From: Kineococcus rubinsiae
Lineage (GTDB): Bacteria > Actinomycetota > Actinomycetes > Actinomycetales > Kineococcaceae
Reading direction: 5' to 3'
DNA length: 64,000 nucleotides
Assembly (NCBI RefSeq): GCF_011839805.1
Contig: NZ_VWPY01000008.1
Span: 47,909-111,908 of the forward strand
Position 1 is the first letter of the stretch. Each line of letters opens with the position of its first letter. Under the pieces are notes generated by a model. The model saw only the letters and a program-made list of their open reading frames with translations, was not told the DNA's origin and ran no database searches. Both the position numbers and the translations under genes were made by a program. This document shows positions 45,140 through 54,100 of the stretch, piece after piece.

Positions 45140-47407
45140 TCAGCCCCGCGGGCCGGGTTCCCCGGCGACGTCGAGGACCGGTGCGCGGCGACGGGCCTCC
45201 TGCCGCTCGCGCATCCGGTCCCCGGCGAGCACCACCAGCCGGCCCAGGCTCCCCTCGTCGCCGGGGCAGCTGCTCACGCCGATGCTCACCGACACGTCCA
45301 CCGGGTGCCCGCCGATGCGGTACGGCGCGGACAGCGCGGACCCGAGGTGCGCGGCGATGCGGCCGGCCTCGGCGCGGGCGGTGTCGCGGTCCAGGCCCAC
45401 GAGGGCGACGAGGAACTCCCGGGGCCCGAGGCGGCCCGCGAGGTCGCTGCGCCGCAGGCGCGACTGCAGCCGGCGCGAGGCCGAGACCAGCAGCAGGTCG
45501 GCGGCCGCCCGCCCCGCGTCGCCGGCGGTCCCGAACCCGTCGACGCCGGGTCCGTCGAGGCCGACGCTGAGCAGGGCCGTCCCCGTGCCCGCGCCGGTCG
45601 CCGCCCGCAGCTCGCGCTCGGCGAGGTCGTGGAAGCGGTGCCGGTCCAGCAGGCCCGTGAGCGCGTCGGTCCCGGCGCCCTCCCGGGAGACGTCCGGGAG
45701 GCCCGCGAACCCGCGGCCCTCGCGCCGGGGAGCCTGCCCGCGCTCCCGGGTGCGGGTGACGTCGGTGTGCACGGTGATGCACTGCACCACCCGGCCGCGC
45801 TCGTCGACGACGGGGGAGGCCTGCACCTCGCTCCACCAGGGGGTGCGGTCGGGGCCGCGGTGCTGCAGCAGCGTCTCGCGGACCTTCCGCCCGTCGGCGA
45901 CGGCGGCGACGAGGCGGTCCACGGCCGCGCGGTCCGTCCACCCGCCGTCCAGGTGGCGGGCGCTGCGGCCCACCAGCTCCCCGAGCGGCTGGCCGGCGAG
46001 GTCGGCGTAGGCCTGGTTGGCGAAGACGAGCGGGTGACCGGGCCGGCGGAGGTCGGCGATGGTGATGCCGCTCGTCGCGGCCCGCAGCGCCCGGTGCAGG
46101 GGCGGCTCGCCCGCGCTGGCCCCGGCGGGCGGGGCGGGCTCGCTCCGGGGCACCCGCGTCAGCGTCGAGGCGCCGTCGGGCGCGACCCGCAGCAGCAGGC
46201 TGTGGGCGGCGGCCAGCACCGTCTGGCGGCGGTAGGTCAGCGCGTACTCGAACCGGCGGTCCATGTCGGGGACGCCCACGTCGCCGAGGTCGCGCGCGAG
46301 CAGCGCGGCCGCGAAGTGCGGGCTCACCACGACGACGTCCCACTCCGCGCGGACGGGGTCGTCGGCCTCGAGCGCGGCCCCGCGCACGCCCGGCAGCGGC
46401 TGCCGGACCACGTCGTGGCCCAGCGCGCAGACGAAGGCGGTGGCGGCGGCGAGCTCGCGGTAGCGGTCGATGGTGCGCGGCGTGACGTGCCGCGCCTCCT
46501 GGAACGTCGCGGCGACGACGCACGTCTTGCCCAGCTGCACGGCCTGCCGCTCGAGCTGCCGGCTGAGCTCGACCAGCAGCCGCTTGGGGGCGTGCTTGAG
46601 CTCCGTGCCCGGGGGCAGGCAGGCGAACGGCGACGGCGGAACGGCGTCGTCCGGGCGCGGCACGGGCGGCGGGAAGCGCAGCTCCCCCACCTGGGGGCGG
46701 GCCTCGGGGGCGGGCACCGCACGGCCGAAGAGCCAGCCCTGGCCCAGGCTCGCGCCGAGCCCGCGGGCGGTGGCGAGGTGCGCCTCGGTCTCGATGCCCT
46801 CGGCGAGCAGCAGGGCACCCGTGCGCTCGGCGTAGTCGTTGACCGCGTTGACGATCGCCGCGACGTCGGGGGAGGGGCGCTCCTGCACCACGCGCAGGTC
46901 GAGCTTGACGACCTCGGGCCGCAGCAGCGGCATGAAGGCCAGGGACGCGGAGTCCGCGCCGACGTCGTCGAGGGCGATGGCCCAGCCCAGGTCCCGGACG
47001 CGGCCCACGGTGCGCAGCAGCTCCGCGGGGCGGGCGGACAGGGCGCGCTCGGTGATCTCCAGGACGATGCGCAGCCGCCCCGGGGCGCTGTCGACCAGGG
47101 CCAGCAGTTCGTCCACCGGCGCGGTGTCCAGGACCTCCGGCTCGACGTTGACGAAGACCGTCAGCGGCGTGGGGACCTCCTGCGCCAGGGCGCCGCGGAA
47201 CGCGGCCGCGCGGCACAGCTGGTCCAGCTCGGCGAGCAGCCCCTCGCCGCGGGCGGCCGCGAAGAGGGCGTCGGGGGTCTGCAGGGGCCCCTCCGGCCCG
47301 CGGGCCAGCGCCTCGTGGGCGACGACGTCACCGCTGACGAGGTCGACGATCGGCTGGAACTCGCTGCGGACGGCTCCGCGCGCGAGCACGTCCTGGATGC
47401 GGTGCAC
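45140..47407 (-). CDS. EAL-DICT-PAS-GGDEF signalling protein
   Basis: 755 residues from GTG 47407, chosen for GGAGG 5 bases upstream rather than the GTG at 47461. Order: EAL domain (FQPIVDL, HEALARG, VNVEPEVL, EITERAL, IALDDVGADSASL, VKLDLRVV, AEGIET) at 8-245; DICT sensory domain about 275-410 (LSRQLERQAVQLGKTCVVAATFQEA); PAS about 435-540 (FANQAYADLAGQPLGELVGR); GGDEF about 580-730, whose active site is degenerate (GPREF). Probably a c-di-GMP phosphodiesterase controlled by light or redox-type inputs; the cyclase is likely dead. Confidence 0.9.
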   Translation of the reverse strand: MHRIQDVLARGAVRSEFQPIVDLVSGDVVAHEALARGPEGPLQTPDALFAAARGEGLLAELDQLCRAAAFRGALAQEVPTPLTVFVNVEPEVLDTAPVDELLALVDSAPGRLRIVLEITERALSARPAELLRTVGRVRDLGWAIALDDVGADSASLAFMPLLRPEVVKLDLRVVQERPSPDVAAIVNAVNDYAERTGALLLAEGIETEAHLATARGLGASLGQGWLFGRAVPAPEARPQVGELRFPPPVPRPDDAVPPSPFACLPPGTELKHAPKRLLVELSRQLERQAVQLGKTCVVAATFQEARHVTPRTIDRYRELAAATAFVCALGHDVVRQPLPGVRGAALEADDPVRAEWDVVVVSPHFAAALLARDLGDVGVPDMDRRFEYALTYRRQTVLAAAHSLLLRVAPDGASTLTRVPRSEPAPPAGASAGEPPLHRALRAATSGITIADLRRPGHPLVFANQAYADLAGQPLGELVGRSARHLDGGWTDRAAVDRLVAAVADGRKVRETLLQHRGPDRTPWWSEVQASPVVDERGRVVQCITVHTDVTRTRERGQAPRREGRGFAGLPDVSREGAGTDALTGLLDRHRFHDLAERELRAATGAGTGTALLSVGLDGPGVDGFGTAGDAGRAAADLLLVSASRRLQSRLRRSDLAGRLGPREFLVALVGLDRDTARAEAGRIAAHLGSALSAPYRIGGHPVDVSVSIGVSSCPGDEGSLGRLVVLAGDRMRERQEARRRAPVLDVAGEPGPRG

Positions 47408-47545
47408 GGCGTCCTCCGGGCGGCTCGTCGAGGCACGACTCGCCGGGGGGAGTCGTCGCACTGGCCGCGCTCGGGCATGAACGCTCGGTGGTGACGTCCC
47501 ACCACATCACGGGTGCAGAGAGTGTGCTCGCCCGTGAGAGCGGTG

Positions 47546-47875
47546 TCACGCGTCTCCGGGCCCCAGTTCCAGGCGCTCGGGGGAGAGGTGCACGATGCGC
47601 AGCGTCCGCTCGCCCGCGGGGCCGCGCAGGCGCAGCCGGTCCCGCTCGGCGGTCTCCCAGCTCCCCGACCGCGCGCGGCCCGCGTCGCCCGGCCCGGCGT
47701 CGACGTCGAGGAAGGTCCCGTCGGGGTGCAGCTCGAGCCCGTCGCGGCCGCGGGCCCGGGGGAAGGCGAAGCCCGCGGGCCGGTAGACGGCGACGCCGTC
47801 GTGGTCCTCCTCGAAGGAGTGCCCCCAGGCGCCGGGCAGGAGGTCCCCGGCGGGGTCCGGCGGCTCCTGCGTCAC
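47546..47875 (-). CDS. Small conserved protein, function unknown
   Basis: 109 residues from GTG 47875, overlapping the stop of the metalloprotease gene (GTGA). Beta-rich pattern GAWGHSFEEDHDGVAVYRPAG, GLELHPDGTFLDVDAGPGD, SGSWETAERDRLRLRG, LRIVHLSPERLEL suggests a small barrel of the lipocalin-like kind. No signal peptide or cysteine. Translational coupling to the protease hints at a partner or inhibitor role, which is inference only. Confidence 0.7.
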   Translation of the reverse strand: MTQEPPDPAGDLLPGAWGHSFEEDHDGVAVYRPAGFAFPRARGRDGLELHPDGTFLDVDAGPGDAGRARSGSWETAERDRLRLRGPAGERTLRIVHLSPERLELGPGDA

Positions 47876-48831
47876 GGGGTGCCCGCCGTCGCCGGGGAGC
47901 CGGAGGGTCCGGCGCCCGCGGCGGCCAGCGGCGCGCGGGCCCCGGCGAGCGCGGCCCGCATGCGCGTCACCTGGCCCGCCGTGAACATGACCATGGCCGC
48001 GTCGTCGACGTAGTCCATGTAGTCGACGAAGAGGTCCCCGTCGGGCCCGTTGTCGCAGCTGACGTGCGGGAACGCGGGCCGGCCGTGGTTGGGGCCGCCC
48101 TGGTTGGGGGTGTCGTCGACCTCGTCGGTGTCCTCGCAGCTGGCGGCGAACTCGCCCCACAGGTGGAAGAGGTCGAGGTAGTGGCCGACCTCGTGGGTGG
48201 CCGTGCGGCCGAGGTCGAACGGGGCGCTCGCCGTCCCCGTGGTGCCGAACGCCGTGATGTTCACGACGACGCCGTCCGTGGCGGGCGGGCCCCCGGGGAA
48301 CTGCGCGTACCCGAGCAGCCCGCCGCCCAGCGGGCACACCCACAGGTTCAGGTGCGTCTCGACGGGCCACGGGTCGGCGCCACCCGTCGCGGCGGCCTTG
48401 ACGGCGTCGTCGGTGGTGAACTCCGCGACGTCCGTGCTCGTGCGGGTGGTGCCGGTCGACGGCGAGCCGTCCGGGGCCGTGGTGGCCAGGACGAACTCCA
48501 CGCGGGCGTCGCCCACCAGCGGCCGGAACGGCTCGGGCACGGCGTCGAGGTCGGTGTTGGCGGCGCGGAAGTCGGCGTTCAGCACCGCGACCTGGCCGGC
48601 GACCTGCTCGTCCGTCACGTCCTGCGGCGAGGGGGAGACGACGTGCACGACGACGGGGATCCGCACGACCTCCTCGGTCCCGGGCGCCGTCCGTGCGGTG
48701 GCCGCGGTGCGGGCCTGCGCGATCGAGGCCCGCGCGCTGCGGTAGTCCGGGTCCTGCTCCAGCAGCCGGACGTGCACGTCGGTGGTCCCGCAGCGCCGGC
48801 GGGGGGCGTCGTCCGTGGTGGCCTGGCTCAC
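47872..48831 (-). CDS. M43-like zinc metalloprotease
   Basis: 319 residues from GTG 48831, overlapping the NCS2 permease stop. The zinc site is THEVGHYLDLFHLWGE, an HExxHxxxxxH match in which the usual Gly at position 8 is Asp. A Met-turn candidate is DYMDYVDD, and the Cys pair WVCPLGGGL/CEDTDEVDDTPNQ...SCDNGPDG matches pappalysin-type M43 proteins. There is no signal peptide, which is odd for a family that is normally secreted. Location after the urate genes looks accidental. Confidence 0.8.
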   Translation of the reverse strand: MSQATTDDAPRRRCGTTDVHVRLLEQDPDYRSARASIAQARTAATARTAPGTEEVVRIPVVVHVVSPSPQDVTDEQVAGQVAVLNADFRAANTDLDAVPEPFRPLVGDARVEFVLATTAPDGSPSTGTTRTSTDVAEFTTDDAVKAAATGGADPWPVETHLNLWVCPLGGGLLGYAQFPGGPPATDGVVVNITAFGTTGTASAPFDLGRTATHEVGHYLDLFHLWGEFAASCEDTDEVDDTPNQGGPNHGRPAFPHVSCDNGPDGDLFVDYMDYVDDAAMVMFTAGQVTRMRAALAGARAPLAAAGAGPSGSPATAGTP

Positions 48832-50207
48832 CGTCGCAGTCCTACCACCCCCGCGGCCTCCGCGGCGGCGGCGGCGTTCTCCTGCGGGGTGTGCCGGGTG
48901 GTGCAGAGCACCTGGTGCAGCACGATCGCCGTGATCGCCCCCGAGGAGATCCCCGAGTCGAAGATCGTCTGGAACCAGCTCGGCGTCTGCGCGTAGATCT
49001 CCGGGTTGACGGTGGGCAGCAGGCCGACGCCGATCGCCGTGGCGATCATCAGCAGGGCGCGGGAGTCGAGCCGGCAGGAGGCGAGGGTGCGGATGCCGCT
49101 GGCCGCGACCATCCCGAACAGGGCCACCCCGGCGCCGCCGAGGACGGCGACGGGCACGGCCGCGACGACGGCGCCGAGCTTGGGCAGCAGGCCGAGCACG
49201 ATGAGCACGCCGCCGGCGAACGTCGCGACGTAGCGGGAGCGGACGCCCGACATGCTGACGAGGCCGACGTTCTGCGCGAACGCCGTGTACGGGAACGTGT
49301 TGAACACGCCACCGAGGACGGTCGACAACCCGTCGGCGCGCATGCCGTCGGCGACCGCCCGCCGGGTCACGGGCCGCTCGACGATCTCCCCGATGGCCAG
49401 GATGTCGCCGGTCGTCTCGGTCATGATGACGAGCCCGACGACGCACATGGCGATCACCGAGCCCACCTCGAACGTCGGCGCCCCGAACGCGAACGGCGTC
49501 GAGATGCCGACCCAGTCCTGCGCGGCGACCCCCGAGACGTCGACCTTCCCCGTCAGCGCCGCGACGGCCGTGCCCGCCGCGATGCCCAGCAGGATCGAGA
49601 CCCGGGCGACCGCGGGCGGCGCGAGGCGCTCCAGCAGCAGGATCGCGACGAGGGTGAACAGGGCCAGCAGGAGGTTCGACGGCGCCCCGAAGTCCGGGGT
49701 GCCCGTGCCGCCGCCGACCCAGCCGGCCGCGACGCTCATGAGCGAGAGGCCGATGAGCAGGATGACCGTGCCCGTGACCAGCGGCGGGAAGAACCGCAGC
49801 AGCGTGGAGAACACCGGTGCCAGCAGCATCATGAACAGCCCGCACGCGATCACCGAGCCGTAGATCGCGGTGATGCCGTGGTTCGTCCCGATGGTGATCA
49901 TGGGGCCGACGGCGGCGAACGTGCAGCCCTGCATGAGGGGCAGCCGGACGCCGAAGCGCCAGAACCCCACCGACTGCAGGATCGTCGCGATGCCCGCGAC
50001 GAACAGGTCGGCGACGACGAGGTGCGCCAGGTCGTCGGGGGCCATCTGCCCCGCGGAGATCATCGCGCCGCCGACGATGAGCGGGACGGCCACGGCCCCC
50101 GCGTACATCGCGAGCACGTGCTGCAGGCCGAGCGGCGCGAGGCGCGCGAGCGGCGGGACCTGGTCGACGGGGTGCGTGCCGTGGACCTCGAGCGTGGGTG
50201 CGGACAC
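48828..50207 (-). CDS. NCS2 urate/xanthine permease
   Basis: 459 residues from GTG 50207 (GAGGAGG 6 bases upstream), about fourteen TM segments. The family marks are GLQHVLAMYAGAVAVPLIVG, QGCTFAAVGPMI, and the substrate-site block VIMTETTGDILAIGEIV plus GLSTVLGGVFNTFPYTAFAQNVGLVSMSGVRSRYV. The 'TETTGD' form is typical of urate/xanthine rather than uracil carriers. It supplies substrate for the divergent purine-oxidation genes. Confidence 0.93.
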   Translation of the reverse strand: MSAPTLEVHGTHPVDQVPPLARLAPLGLQHVLAMYAGAVAVPLIVGGAMISAGQMAPDDLAHLVVADLFVAGIATILQSVGFWRFGVRLPLMQGCTFAAVGPMITIGTNHGITAIYGSVIACGLFMMLLAPVFSTLLRFFPPLVTGTVILLIGLSLMSVAAGWVGGGTGTPDFGAPSNLLLALFTLVAILLLERLAPPAVARVSILLGIAAGTAVAALTGKVDVSGVAAQDWVGISTPFAFGAPTFEVGSVIAMCVVGLVIMTETTGDILAIGEIVERPVTRRAVADGMRADGLSTVLGGVFNTFPYTAFAQNVGLVSMSGVRSRYVATFAGGVLIVLGLLPKLGAVVAAVPVAVLGGAGVALFGMVAASGIRTLASCRLDSRALLMIATAIGVGLLPTVNPEIYAQTPSWFQTIFDSGISSGAITAIVLHQVLCTTRHTPQENAAAAAEAAGVVGLRR

Positions 50208-50296
50208 CGCGGCCTCCTCGGGTGGGGAAGTTCCACGGTGGCAGCCGGGGACGGCCCGCGGCAGGGCCCGGGGCCCCTCGCCGTGTGAAGAGTGCG

Positions 50297-50893
50297 TTAC
50301 GCGTGCGGCGGCGGGAGCAGCGTCCCGGGGGGCAGTCCGGCGGGGGAGTCGACGTCTGCGACCGCTCCCGCGCGGGGCACCTCGCGCACCCCGACGCCGT
50401 CCAGGAACGCCCGCAGGCCCGTGTCGCCGCCCGTCGCGGCGAGGGCCGCGGCCCAGTGCCCGCGCCCGAGCGCGACGGGGTGCCCGGGGCGTCCGCCGTC
50501 CGTGGCGCGCACCGCGGCGGGTTCCGGGGCGGCCGCGGCCGCGGCGAGGACGGCGGCGACGTCGTCGGCGCTCAGGCCCGGCAGGTCGACGGGCACGAGG
50601 ACCAGGACGTCGGCGCCGCCCGCCGCGGCGTGCTCCAGCGCAGCCCGCACCCCCGCGCCCACGCCCTCCGCCCAGTCCGGCACGGCCAGCCCCGTCACCC
50701 CCGGGGGGAGTTCCGCCAGGACGTCGGGGGCTGCGGCCCCGAGCGTGACGGCGACCTCGGCGCAGCCGCCCGCCCGCAGCGCCTGCGCGGCCCGCGCCAC
50801 CCACGTCCGGCCGTCCGGCCCGCGCAGCAGGGCCTTCGGCGCCCCCATCCGCCGCCCGGCCCCGGCGGCCAGCACGATCCCCAGCGCTCTCAC
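50297..50893 (-). CDS. MobA/MocA-like nucleotidyltransferase
   Basis: 198 residues from GTG 50893. The opening IVLAAGAGRRMGAPKALLRG is the NTP-transferase nucleotide loop, VLVLVPVDLPGLSADDV holds the metal-binding Asp, and GRPGHPVALGRGHW is the family's GHP motif. It belongs to the MocA/MobA-like group that activates molybdopterin with CTP or GTP for xanthine-dehydrogenase-type enzymes, which fits the XDH genes across the divergent promoter. Confidence 0.88.
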   Translation of the reverse strand: MRALGIVLAAGAGRRMGAPKALLRGPDGRTWVARAAQALRAGGCAEVAVTLGAAAPDVLAELPPGVTGLAVPDWAEGVGAGVRAALEHAAAGGADVLVLVPVDLPGLSADDVAAVLAAAAAAPEPAAVRATDGGRPGHPVALGRGHWAAALAATGGDTGLRAFLDGVGVREVPRAGAVADVDSPAGLPPGTLLPPPHA

Positions 50894-51063
50894 GATCGAG
50901 ATCCCACCACACGGGGCGGAGCGTCCGGGCGCCACGTTTCGGGCAGGTTTCGCGCCGGTTCCGGCGGCGGTGCGTCCGGGTGGTCCGGGCGCTCGGGCCC
51001 CCGGGGATGGCGTAGAACTCTGGGGACCGGGACGTCCCCGGCCACGAGGTGCGGAGGTGACGG

Positions 51064-51546
51064 GTGCTGCCCGAGGTGGACGACGACGACGCGTTCCGCG
51101 CGCTGCTGCTCTCCTGCTGCGACGCCCCGGCGTGGGCGGAGCACGTCCTCGCCCGGCGCCCGTTCGACGGCCCGGAGGCCCTGCTGGCGGCGGCGGAGCA
51201 GGAGCTGGCGGCGACGAGCGAGGCCGACGTCGACGCGGCGCTCGCGGCGCACCCGCGCATCGGGGAACGGCCCGCGGGGGCCGCCTCGCAGCGCGAGCAG
51301 TCGGCCGCGCTGGCCGCGGACCCGGCCGTCCTCGCGGAGCTCGCGGAGGGCAACGCCGCCTACGAGGCGCGCTTCGGGCACGTCTACCTGGTGTGCGCGT
51401 CGGGGCGCAGCGCGGAGGAGCTGCTGGCCGTCCTGCGCTCCCGCCTCGGCAACGACCCCGCCACCGAGCGCCGCGTCCTGCGCACCGAGCTCGCCGCCAT
51501 CACGCGTCTCCGGCTGCTGCGCGCCCTCGAGGGGGCCGCGGCGTGA
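51064..51546 (+). CDS. uraD: OHCU decarboxylase
   Basis: 160 residues from GTG 51064. The catalytic His is in LAAHPRIGERP; SQREQSAALAADPAVLAELAEGNAAYEARFGHVYLVCASGRSAEELLAVLRSRLGND is the strongly conserved UraD block. It decarboxylates 2-oxo-4-hydroxy-4-carboxy-5-ureidoimidazoline to S-allantoin, the last step after urate oxidation. First gene of the plus-strand purine operon; the GTG of the next gene overlaps its stop. Confidence 0.95.
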   Translation: MLPEVDDDDAFRALLLSCCDAPAWAEHVLARRPFDGPEALLAAAEQELAATSEADVDAALAAHPRIGERPAGAASQREQSAALAADPAVLAELAEGNAAYEARFGHVYLVCASGRSAEELLAVLRSRLGNDPATERRVLRTELAAITRLRLLRALEGAAA

Positions 51547-51863
51547 CCACCCTGAGCACGCACGTGCTCGACGCGAGCACCGGGACGCCGGCCGCCGGGG
51601 TGGGCCTGCTGCTCACCGGGGCGGACGGCGCGGAGCTCGCGCGCGCGAGCACGGACGCCGACGGTCGCGCGCGGTTCGGCCCCGACCTCGCCCCGGGCAC
51701 GTTCCGGCTCGCGTTCGCCACGGGGGAGTTCTTCGCGGCGGCGCAGCGGGAGGCGTTCTACCCGGAGGTCGTCGTCGCCTTCACCGTCACCGCGGACCGG
51801 GAGCACCTGCACGTGCCGCTGCTGCTGTCGCCGTTCGCCTACTCCACCTACCGAGGGAGCTGA
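51543..51863 (+). CDS. uraH: 5-hydroxyisourate hydrolase
   Basis: 106 residues from GTG 51543 (GTGA overlap with uraD). Transthyretin-like motifs: LSTHVLDASTGTPAAGV with the catalytic His, TDADGRARFG, FYPEVVVAFTV, HLHVPLLLSPFAYSTYRGS with the C-terminal YRGS signature. It hydrolyses 5-hydroxyisourate made by the uricase encoded next. Confidence 0.96.
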   Translation: MTTLSTHVLDASTGTPAAGVGLLLTGADGAELARASTDADGRARFGPDLAPGTFRLAFATGEFFAAAQREAFYPEVVVAFTVTADREHLHVPLLLSPFAYSTYRGS

Positions 51864-51864
51864 C

Positions 51865-52779
51865 ATGGCCATCGTCCTGGCGGACCACCAGTACGGGAAG
51901 GCCGAGAACCGCGTCGTGCGCTTCCAGCGCGACACGGCCCGGCACGAGATCGTCGACCTGAACGTCACCTCGACGCTGCGCGGCGACTTCTCCGACGCCT
52001 ACCTCGCGGGGGACCAGGCGAAGGTCCTGCCCACCGACACGCAGAAGAACACGATCTACTCCTACGCCAAGGAGAAGGGCCTCACGAGCGTCGAGACGTA
52101 CGCCCTCGACCTCGCGCGCCACTTCGTCGACGACGTGGCCCCCGTGACGGGCGCCCGCATCGACGTCGAGTCCTACCTGTGGGACCGCGTCGTGGTCGAC
52201 GGCGTGGAGCACGACCACTCCTGGGTGCGCTCGGGGACCGAGGTCCGCACGGCGGCCGTGACCGTGGACGGCACGGGCGCGGAGCAGGTCACCCACGTCG
52301 TGGCCGGGCTGAAGGACCTCGTGGTGCTGAAGTCCACGGGGTCGGAGTTCAAGGGTTTCCTCGTCGACGGGTACACGACGCTGCCGGAGACCGACGACCG
52401 CGTCATGGCCACGTCGTTGTCGGTGGCGTGGCGCTACACCCCGGCCGCGCTGGCGGACGGCTACGACTTCGACGCCGCCTACGAGACCGTGCGCCGCACG
52501 ATGCTGGGGGTGTTCGCGACCCTGCACTCCTCCGCGCTGCAGCAGACGATGTGGCACATGGGCCGGTCCGCGCTGGAGGCCGTCCCGGAGATCGCGGAGA
52601 TGCGGCTGTCGGCGCCGAACAAGCACCACTTCGACTACGACCTGGCCCGCTTCGGCGTCGAGAACCGCGGTGAGGTGTTCCACGCCGACGACCGTCCCTA
52701 CGGCCACATCCACGCGCGCATCGTGCGCGACGACGAACCCGCGGCCCCGCTGGCGTGGGAGACGGGGTCGCTGCTGTGA
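51865..52779 (+). CDS. Urate oxidase (uricase)
   Basis: 304 residues, cofactor-free uricase fold (two T-fold domains). YGKAENRVVRFQRD, KVLPTDTQKNTIYSYAKEK (Lys/Thr catalytic region), FVDDVAPVTGARIDVESYLWDRV, LKSTGSEFKGFLVDGYTTLPETDDRVMATSLSVAW and APNKHHFDYDL are all conserved. Two bases separate it from uraH. It oxidises urate to 5-hydroxyisourate with O2. Confidence 0.97.
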   Translation: MAIVLADHQYGKAENRVVRFQRDTARHEIVDLNVTSTLRGDFSDAYLAGDQAKVLPTDTQKNTIYSYAKEKGLTSVETYALDLARHFVDDVAPVTGARIDVESYLWDRVVVDGVEHDHSWVRSGTEVRTAAVTVDGTGAEQVTHVVAGLKDLVVLKSTGSEFKGFLVDGYTTLPETDDRVMATSLSVAWRYTPAALADGYDFDAAYETVRRTMLGVFATLHSSALQQTMWHMGRSALEAVPEIAEMRLSAPNKHHFDYDLARFGVENRGEVFHADDRPYGHIHARIVRDDEPAAPLAWETGSLL

Positions 52780-53273
52780 GCGCGCCCGCGCTGGAGGGCA
52801 CGGCCGAGCTGGACCGGCGCCACCTGCAGGCCGCGGTGGACCTGGCGGCGAGCAACGTCACCGACGGGGGCGGGCCGTTCGGCGCGCTCGTCGTCCTCGA
52901 CGGCGCCGTCGTCGCGACGGGGCAGAACCGCGTCACGCGCGACGTGGACCCGACCGCCCACGCCGAGGTGCAGGCCATCCGGGCGGCGTGCCGCGTGCTG
53001 GGCACGTTCTCCCTGGCCGGGGCGACGCTGTACTCCAGCTGCGAGCCGTGCCCGATGTGCCTGGCCTCGGCGCTGTGGGCGCGCGTGGACCGGGTGCTGT
53101 TCGCGGCCGACCGCCACGACGCCGCGCGCGGGGGTTTCGACGACCTCGCGTTCTACGACCTGTTCGCCACCGACCGTTCGCTGTGGTCGGTGCGGATCGA
53201 GCAGCAGCGCGGCGCCGGTGCGGCCGCCCCCTTCGACGCCTGGCTGGCCGCGGCCGCCCGGGTCGCGTACTGA
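52776..53273 (+). CDS. Nucleoside/guanine deaminase-like enzyme
   Basis: 165 residues from GTG 52776, overlapping the uricase stop (GTGA). The CDA-superfamily zinc site is PTAHAEVQAIR and SSCEPCPMCLASALW. DGGGPFGALVVLDGAVVATGQNRV and the C-terminal tail point to the guanine deaminase branch that converts guanine to xanthine, which would feed the xanthine dehydrogenase encoded next. Confidence 0.9.
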   Translation: MSAPALEGTAELDRRHLQAAVDLAASNVTDGGGPFGALVVLDGAVVATGQNRVTRDVDPTAHAEVQAIRAACRVLGTFSLAGATLYSSCEPCPMCLASALWARVDRVLFAADRHDAARGGFDDLAFYDLFATDRSLWSVRIEQQRGAGAAAPFDAWLAAAARVAY

Positions 53274-53275
53274 CC

Positions 53276-54100
53276 GTGGACCTCGCCGGCCTCGAGGAGG
53301 TCGTCGCCGTGCACGACCGCGGTTCCCTCGCGGCGGCCCACGACGGGGACCCGGCGACCGCGGTGCTCGCCGGCGGCACCTGGTTGTTCTCCACCCCGCA
53401 GCCGCAGCTGCGGCGCCTCGTCGACCTCACGACCCTCGGCTGGGAACCGTTCACCGTGACCGGCGAGGGGCTGCGGCTGGCGGGGACCTGCCCGGTCTCG
53501 GCGGTCGCGGAGGTCCCGGCGCAGCCCGGCTGGGCGGCGCACCCGCTGCTGCGCCAGTGCGTGCGCGCGCTGCTGGCCTCGTTCAAGGTGCGCTCGGTCG
53601 CCACGGTGGGCGGGAACGTCTGCCTCGCGCTGCCGGCCGGGTCGATGACCTCGCTCGCGGCGGCGCTCGACGGCACGGCGGAGCTCTGGGCCGCGGACGG
53701 CTCGGTGCGCCGCCTCGCCGTGGCGGACCTCGTGCTCGGCGACCGCCGGACCGCCCTGCGCCCCGGGGAGGTGCTGCGGGCCGTCACGCTGCCCGACGCG
53801 GCGCTGCGGGCCACGACCGCGTTCCGCCGCACCTCGCTGAGCCGCCTCGGGCGCTCGGCGTCGCTCGTCGTGGGCCGCCGCGACCTCGACGGCGGCCTCG
53901 TCGTGACCGTCACGGCGGCGACCGAGCGGCCCGTCGTCCTGCGCTACCCCGAGGCGCCGCCCGCGCCGGTCGTGGCCCGCGACGTCGAGCAGCGCGTGGC
54001 GGCGAGCTGCGGCTGGTTCGACGACGTGCACGGCGCGCCCGACTGGCGGCGCGCGACGACGCTGCGCTCGGTCGCCGAGGTCTGCGAGGAGCTCGCGTGA
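53276..54100 (+). CDS. Xanthine dehydrogenase FAD-binding subunit
   Basis: 274 residues from GTG 53276, 2 bases after the previous stop. The FAD-binding segments VLAGGTWLFSTPQPQLRRLVDLTTL (flavin loop) and LLASFKVRSVATVGGNVCLALPAGSMTSLAAALDG are those of the medium subunit of the xanthine-dehydrogenase family. It passes electrons from the iron-sulfur clusters to NAD+. The 4-base GTGA overlap with the next gene indicates coupled translation. Confidence 0.92.
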   Translation: MDLAGLEEVVAVHDRGSLAAAHDGDPATAVLAGGTWLFSTPQPQLRRLVDLTTLGWEPFTVTGEGLRLAGTCPVSAVAEVPAQPGWAAHPLLRQCVRALLASFKVRSVATVGGNVCLALPAGSMTSLAAALDGTAELWAADGSVRRLAVADLVLGDRRTALRPGEVLRAVTLPDAALRATTAFRRTSLSRLGRSASLVVGRRDLDGGLVVTVTAATERPVVLRYPEAPPAPVVARDVEQRVAASCGWFDDVHGAPDWRRATTLRSVAEVCEELA

